Below are positions 60,926 to 64,000 of a stretch of DNA of 64,000 nucleotides, in pieces; the stretch's first letter is position 1; every line of letters begins with the position of its first letter. The DNA is from Flavobacterium sp. WV_118_3 (lineage in GTDB: Bacteria > Bacteroidota > Bacteroidia > Flavobacteriales > Flavobacteriaceae): the NCBI RefSeq assembly GCF_039778605.1, contig NZ_CP156060.1, positions 3,038,001-3,102,000 on the forward strand. The letters are read 5' to 3'. Both the position numbers and the translations under genes were made by a program. The notes under the pieces are model-generated. The model saw only the letters and a list, made by a program, of their open reading frames with translations. It searched no databases and was not told the origin of the DNA.

Positions 60926-63652
60926 ATGAAAAAAAGCTTACTCCTACTGTCGGCTTTGCTGCTTTCTTTTACAGCAATGGCGCAGGTTCCGGAAACCAGT
61001 AGTCCGGACGATCCTCCAAGTTATACCCAAGCTCAGGAAAACCAAACGCCGGTGTATGAATTACAACCGACACAGTTAAGTCCTCAAATTCAGGAATATC
61101 TCCACGGTCGTGTGGAAGGTTTTTCGGCCTATCGTTTTGATTATACCGCTTTAAACGATTACCTGCTCAAAAATCCGTATGCGCTTGAATTCATTCTGAA
61201 ATCTGATGCCGGTACGACCAAGTTTACCATGCAACGCCACGACATGCGCGCCCTCGATTATACCGAAGGAGTTACTCATGAAGGTGGTGAAAATCAGATC
61301 ACATTCCAACGAACCTTTGAAACTGACCTCAACTATAATGTTCCAACCATAAAAGGAATTGTAGACAACAATTCAACCATCCTGGCACGTCTGGCTGTTT
61401 TTAATGACAATCTTGTCGGTTTAAAATGGAATACCGAAAGCAATGAAGTACTCTATTATACGTCTCTTCAGGATTTTATCAAACTAAACGGTGACGATTT
61501 TGTGACCGATGAAAATCCGTTACTGGTTTTTAACCTCGGAAACATTATCAGTACGCAAAACTCACGTTGCATTCAAATACAAGATGCGCTCCAACAGACC
61601 TCAACAGGACAGAAAGGTTATTTTAACGACTGTACGCCACGATTTCTGAGTATTGCCGCTGAAGGTGATAAAATATGGTGCGATCAGAATGGAACGAATT
61701 CTGCTTCCAATATCCTGCAAAGCTTATTTTTAGTAGAATGTATTTACACGCATTATTTCAATATTTCGTTTATCGTAAGACATGTCAATCTTTTACCCAA
61801 TAATACGACATTGTACAACACCAATAATGCTTCCGATTTATTGTATAAATTCCGGGACAACTGGAATGCCAATCACACCAATAAAGTTCGGGATCTGGCC
61901 TTATTATTTACCGGAAGACGCCCGGATAACGGAACGGTTGGAATTGCTTTTACCAATTCGCTTTGTAACACGAATTGGGCTTATGGCGTGATTGGAAAAG
62001 ATCCAACCCGTACCCGGATTATTTCGCATGAGATCGGTCATATTTTTGGCTCCCTACACGATGATGAACACTACGGAACTTCTTCCTGTAGCGGTAGTGA
62101 CATCCCAATTATGTGTATGTACACATCTACTTTTACACCACTGTATTTTAGCCCGTATACCCGAAGTATTATCTTGAACTCAAGTAACAATCATGCGTAT
62201 TGTCTAAACGATTATGCCAATATTAATAATCCTAACGAAATGGTAAAATCCTGGACCAATAACCGTAATCTGAAATGGGTTGCTTCCTGGTATATGCAGG
62301 AAGGCGATTATATTCTGACCGGAAATTTTGACGGAGAAAATAATGATGAAGAAATTTTCTTTGCCAGTCCCGACAGAAACTGGGCTGGTATTATGGATTT
62401 CTCCTGCGATCAGGGAACCGACTGGTATCACCTTTGGGGAAATAACGGAAACCGAACGTTCGGATGTTGGTACCGCAATTATGGCGATCGTTACTATTCG
62501 GGTGATTTTGACGGTGATGGAAAAACCGAAATCTTGTCGCGAACCGATACCGGAAGTTGGGCGCAAATTAAAGAATACCTCCCTTCGACCTGGTCGTGGA
62601 AGGAACGTTGGAGCAATAATGGTAGCAACACCCCTATTGCCTATTGGTATATGGGTCCAAAAGACACCTTCCTTGTGGGTGATTTCGATGGCGACGGAAA
62701 AGACGAATTACTTTGCGTAAATCCAAACGGATGGTCGCATTTGGTAAAATTCAATTCGTCTCCGGGCGGATGGTATTCGCCACAAACCATATGGAGCAAC
62801 AACGGTTCCGGATGGATCGGTGGATTACAGATTTCACAGATTCAACGGTATATGAAAGGAAAAATGCGCACCACTACCCGTGATGAATTGTATGCTTTTG
62901 TGAGCAATTCGTCCAGTAGTTTTTCGGCCATTATGCGTTTTACCGGAAGTGGCTGGACCTTAACCGGCGGACAGGGATTGGGAACCAGCTTTACCACTAC
63001 CAATGTCACTCCGGCGCATTTCAGCTATAAAATGATGACCGGTAATCTGGATAACGATGGCTATAGCGAATATCTGGCGATCAGCAATTCCTGGATTGGA
63101 AGTTACGACTATAGTAACGGTGGTCCCGGAATGTCGTTTAACTGGAGTAACGGCGGTAGTTCATCATATAGCGACTGGAACCTGAATGACCGTTCGCGTC
63201 AGTTTCTGGTAAAAGCGGCACCAACAGCTCCGGATCAGATTTTTAATATTAAGTATGAAAAACGCAGCTCCGGTTGGTGGTTCTGGTATAGAGAATGGTA
63301 TGAAGCTACTCTGGCCGCTATGTATCGTAGAGAATTACCTACCAAAAATATGAAAGCAGCGGAACCGGAGTTGGATTTTGGAAAACCCTCAATTATTTCG
63401 GTAAACGACAATATGCTGATTTATCCAAATCCGACTAAAGATATTTTAAATATCGATTTTAATAACCTGGAAGTGAAACAAGCCAATGTTTCCCTTATTG
63501 ATATCACTGGTAAAACCGTACTTCAACAACCGTTAAACGGTCCGAATAATGTTTTATCCTTACAGGCACTTTCCGAAGGAGTGTATATCATAAAGATCAA
63601 TTCGGAAAACCAACCGACTATCACTCAGAAAATCGTGGTTCAGAAAAAATAA
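60926..63652 (+). CDS. Secreted zinc metalloprotease with FG-GAP-like repeats and T9SS type A domain
   Basis: A 908-residue secreted protein. Residues 1-20 are the signal peptide (MKKSLLLLSALLLSFTAMAQ). A propeptide-like region runs to about 205. The catalytic domain has SHEIGHIFGSLHDD, the metzincin HExxHxxxxxH with His368, His372 and His378, and an MCMYTST Met-turn candidate. Residues about 440-760 carry at least four FG-GAP/VCBS-like units, with calcium loops in LTGNFDGENNDEEIFF, SGDFDGDGKTEIL, VGDFDGDGKDELL and TGNLDNDGYSEYLA, interleaved with Trp-rich strands. The last ~80 residues (IYPNPTKDILNID to KIVVQKK) are a type A sorting domain. The substrate is unknown; the repeats may bind a surface or polymer. 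Confidence 0.93.
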   Translation: MKKSLLLLSALLLSFTAMAQVPETSSPDDPPSYTQAQENQTPVYELQPTQLSPQIQEYLHGRVEGFSAYRFDYTALNDYLLKNPYALEFILKSDAGTTKFTMQRHDMRALDYTEGVTHEGGENQITFQRTFETDLNYNVPTIKGIVDNNSTILARLAVFNDNLVGLKWNTESNEVLYYTSLQDFIKLNGDDFVTDENPLLVFNLGNIISTQNSRCIQIQDALQQTSTGQKGYFNDCTPRFLSIAAEGDKIWCDQNGTNSASNILQSLFLVECIYTHYFNISFIVRHVNLLPNNTTLYNTNNASDLLYKFRDNWNANHTNKVRDLALLFTGRRPDNGTVGIAFTNSLCNTNWAYGVIGKDPTRTRIISHEIGHIFGSLHDDEHYGTSSCSGSDIPIMCMYTSTFTPLYFSPYTRSIILNSSNNHAYCLNDYANINNPNEMVKSWTNNRNLKWVASWYMQEGDYILTGNFDGENNDEEIFFASPDRNWAGIMDFSCDQGTDWYHLWGNNGNRTFGCWYRNYGDRYYSGDFDGDGKTEILSRTDTGSWAQIKEYLPSTWSWKERWSNNGSNTPIAYWYMGPKDTFLVGDFDGDGKDELLCVNPNGWSHLVKFNSSPGGWYSPQTIWSNNGSGWIGGLQISQIQRYMKGKMRTTTRDELYAFVSNSSSSFSAIMRFTGSGWTLTGGQGLGTSFTTTNVTPAHFSYKMMTGNLDNDGYSEYLAISNSWIGSYDYSNGGPGMSFNWSNGGSSSYSDWNLNDRSRQFLVKAAPTAPDQIFNIKYEKRSSGWWFWYREWYEATLAAMYRRELPTKNMKAAEPELDFGKPSIISVNDNMLIYPNPTKDILNIDFNNLEVKQANVSLIDITGKTVLQQPLNGPNNVLSLQALSEGVYIIKINSENQPTITQKIVVQKK

Positions 63653-63668
63653 AACGCCGATTTATAAA

Positions 63669-63694
63669 AAAAGCCTCCCAAATGGGAGGCTTTT
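63669..63694. terminator. Bidirectional terminator
   Basis: Perfect 11-bp stem (63669-63679 with 63684-63694) and AAAT loop, with A and T runs on the two sides. It serves the metalloprotease gene on the plus strand and the M13 peptidase gene on the minus strand, three nt past the latter's stop. Confidence 0.92.
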
Positions 63695-63697
63695 GCA

Positions 63698-64000
63698 TTA
63701 CCAGATCTTAACTCTGTCTTCTGGTTTTACATATAATTTATCGCCCGGTTTAATGCTAAATGCTTCGTAGAAAGCATCCACATTTTGTAACGGTACATAA
63801 GCACGGTACATTCCCGGTGAATGTGGGTCGGTTTTCACCTGATTTTTAATCGCCTCGTCTCTCATTTTCGAACGCCAGATTGTCGCCCATGAAATAAAGA
63901 AACGTTGTTCCGGTGTAAATCCGTCGATTAAACCCGGGTTTCCGTTTTTCTTAAGGAATAACTGTAGTCCGTCATAAGCAGCATTTACACCACCAAGGTC
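63698..64000 (-). CDS. M13-family metallopeptidase, C-terminal end
   Basis: The minus strand is open from the window edge to a TAA at 63698-63700, giving the last 100 residues. It reads DLGGVNAAYDG at the edge, then GFTPEQRFFISWATIWRSK, DPHSPGMYRAYVPLQNVDAF and EAFSIKPGDKLYV, and ends VKIW. This is the C-terminus of neprilysin/PepO-type zinc endopeptidases, where DPHSP includes the substrate-side His-Ser and a C-terminal Trp closes the fold. The HExxH and ExxxD zinc motifs lie outside, the edge Asp probably being that of ExxxD. M13 enzymes in Bacteroidota are usually exported and cleave peptides. Confidence 0.93.
   Translation of the reverse strand, partial: DLGGVNAAYDGLQLFLKKNGNPGLIDGFTPEQRFFISWATIWRSKMRDEAIKNQVKTDPHSPGMYRAYVPLQNVDAFYEAFSIKPGDKLYVKPEDRVKIW

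Overview
The window looks like chromosome from a member of the Flavobacteriaceae (Bacteroidota), probably Flavobacterium or a close relative. The evidence is internal: four secreted proteins carry type IX secretion (T9SS) sorting domains (one type B, three type A); there are Bacteroidota-type genes such as a long PurF-like protein with a short propeptide, an IPExxxVDY protein and a GNAT-nitrilase fusion; start codons mostly lack purine-rich Shine-Dalgarno sites; and many genes are preceded by the Bacteroidota -7 box TAnnTTTG, several with TTG or TTTG 17-20 nt upstream. No rRNA, tRNA, CRISPR array, insertion sequence or prophage gene was seen. The content is largely housekeeping, with secreted and conserved hypothetical genes between.

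Layout. 1-6.4 kb: 3' part of lepA, a 1350-residue T9SS type B repeat protein, and thiL. 6.4-6.8 kb is the only stretch over 300 nt without a convincing gene; it holds terminators and a short coding-like remnant. 6.8-12.4 kb: glyS, a membrane-anchored coiled-coil protein, a comF-like gene, an Ig-like lipoprotein and a nitrilase-family amidase. 12.5-16.3 kb: the succinate dehydrogenase operon sdhCAB with its own promoter and terminator. 16.3-20.4 kb: a surface-lipoprotein candidate, a ChaN-like protein, aminopeptidase P and an alpha/beta hydrolase. 20.4-29.2 kb, all on the minus strand: an AddA-like helicase-nuclease, kbl, an OmpA/TSP3 porin-like protein and an AddB-like nuclease. 29.2-34.2 kb: sod, the long PurF-like protein, a PfkB kinase, rnhA and purN.

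34.3-38.8 kb is a plus-strand run acpP, fabF, rnc, an IPExxxVDY gene and pyk. 38.8-48.5 kb holds dinB, a large PF10136-type membrane protein, a CYTH phosphatase-like protein, a YciI-like lipoprotein, an RlpA-like protein, a four-helix membrane protein, a secreted metalloprotease, an ACT-domain protein, a YraN-type nuclease and a secreted LD-carboxypeptidase. 48.6-53.4 kb is a tight five-gene run: metG, HAD phosphatase, chloramphenicol-acetyltransferase-like, Nudix and class IV histone deacetylase-like. 53.4-60.6 kb has a tailless SSB, a T9SS propeller-like protein and a run of six small-molecule and damage-response genes: GNAT-nitrilase, DinB/YfiT, NAD(P)-epimerase-like, AlkZ-like, VOC and a short conserved gene. 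60.9-64 kb: a second large secreted metalloprotease and the C-terminal end of an M13 peptidase.

I found no clear new defence or mobile system. The best leads are the acetyltransferase/deacetylase genes in the metG operon, the twin matched hairpins with an overlapping promoter box between acpP and fabF, the eight-repeat secreted protein, the long PurF next to a sugar kinase, and several conserved unknowns (PF10136-type, ACT-domain, IPExxxVDY). All family calls come from reading motifs by eye, without database searches.
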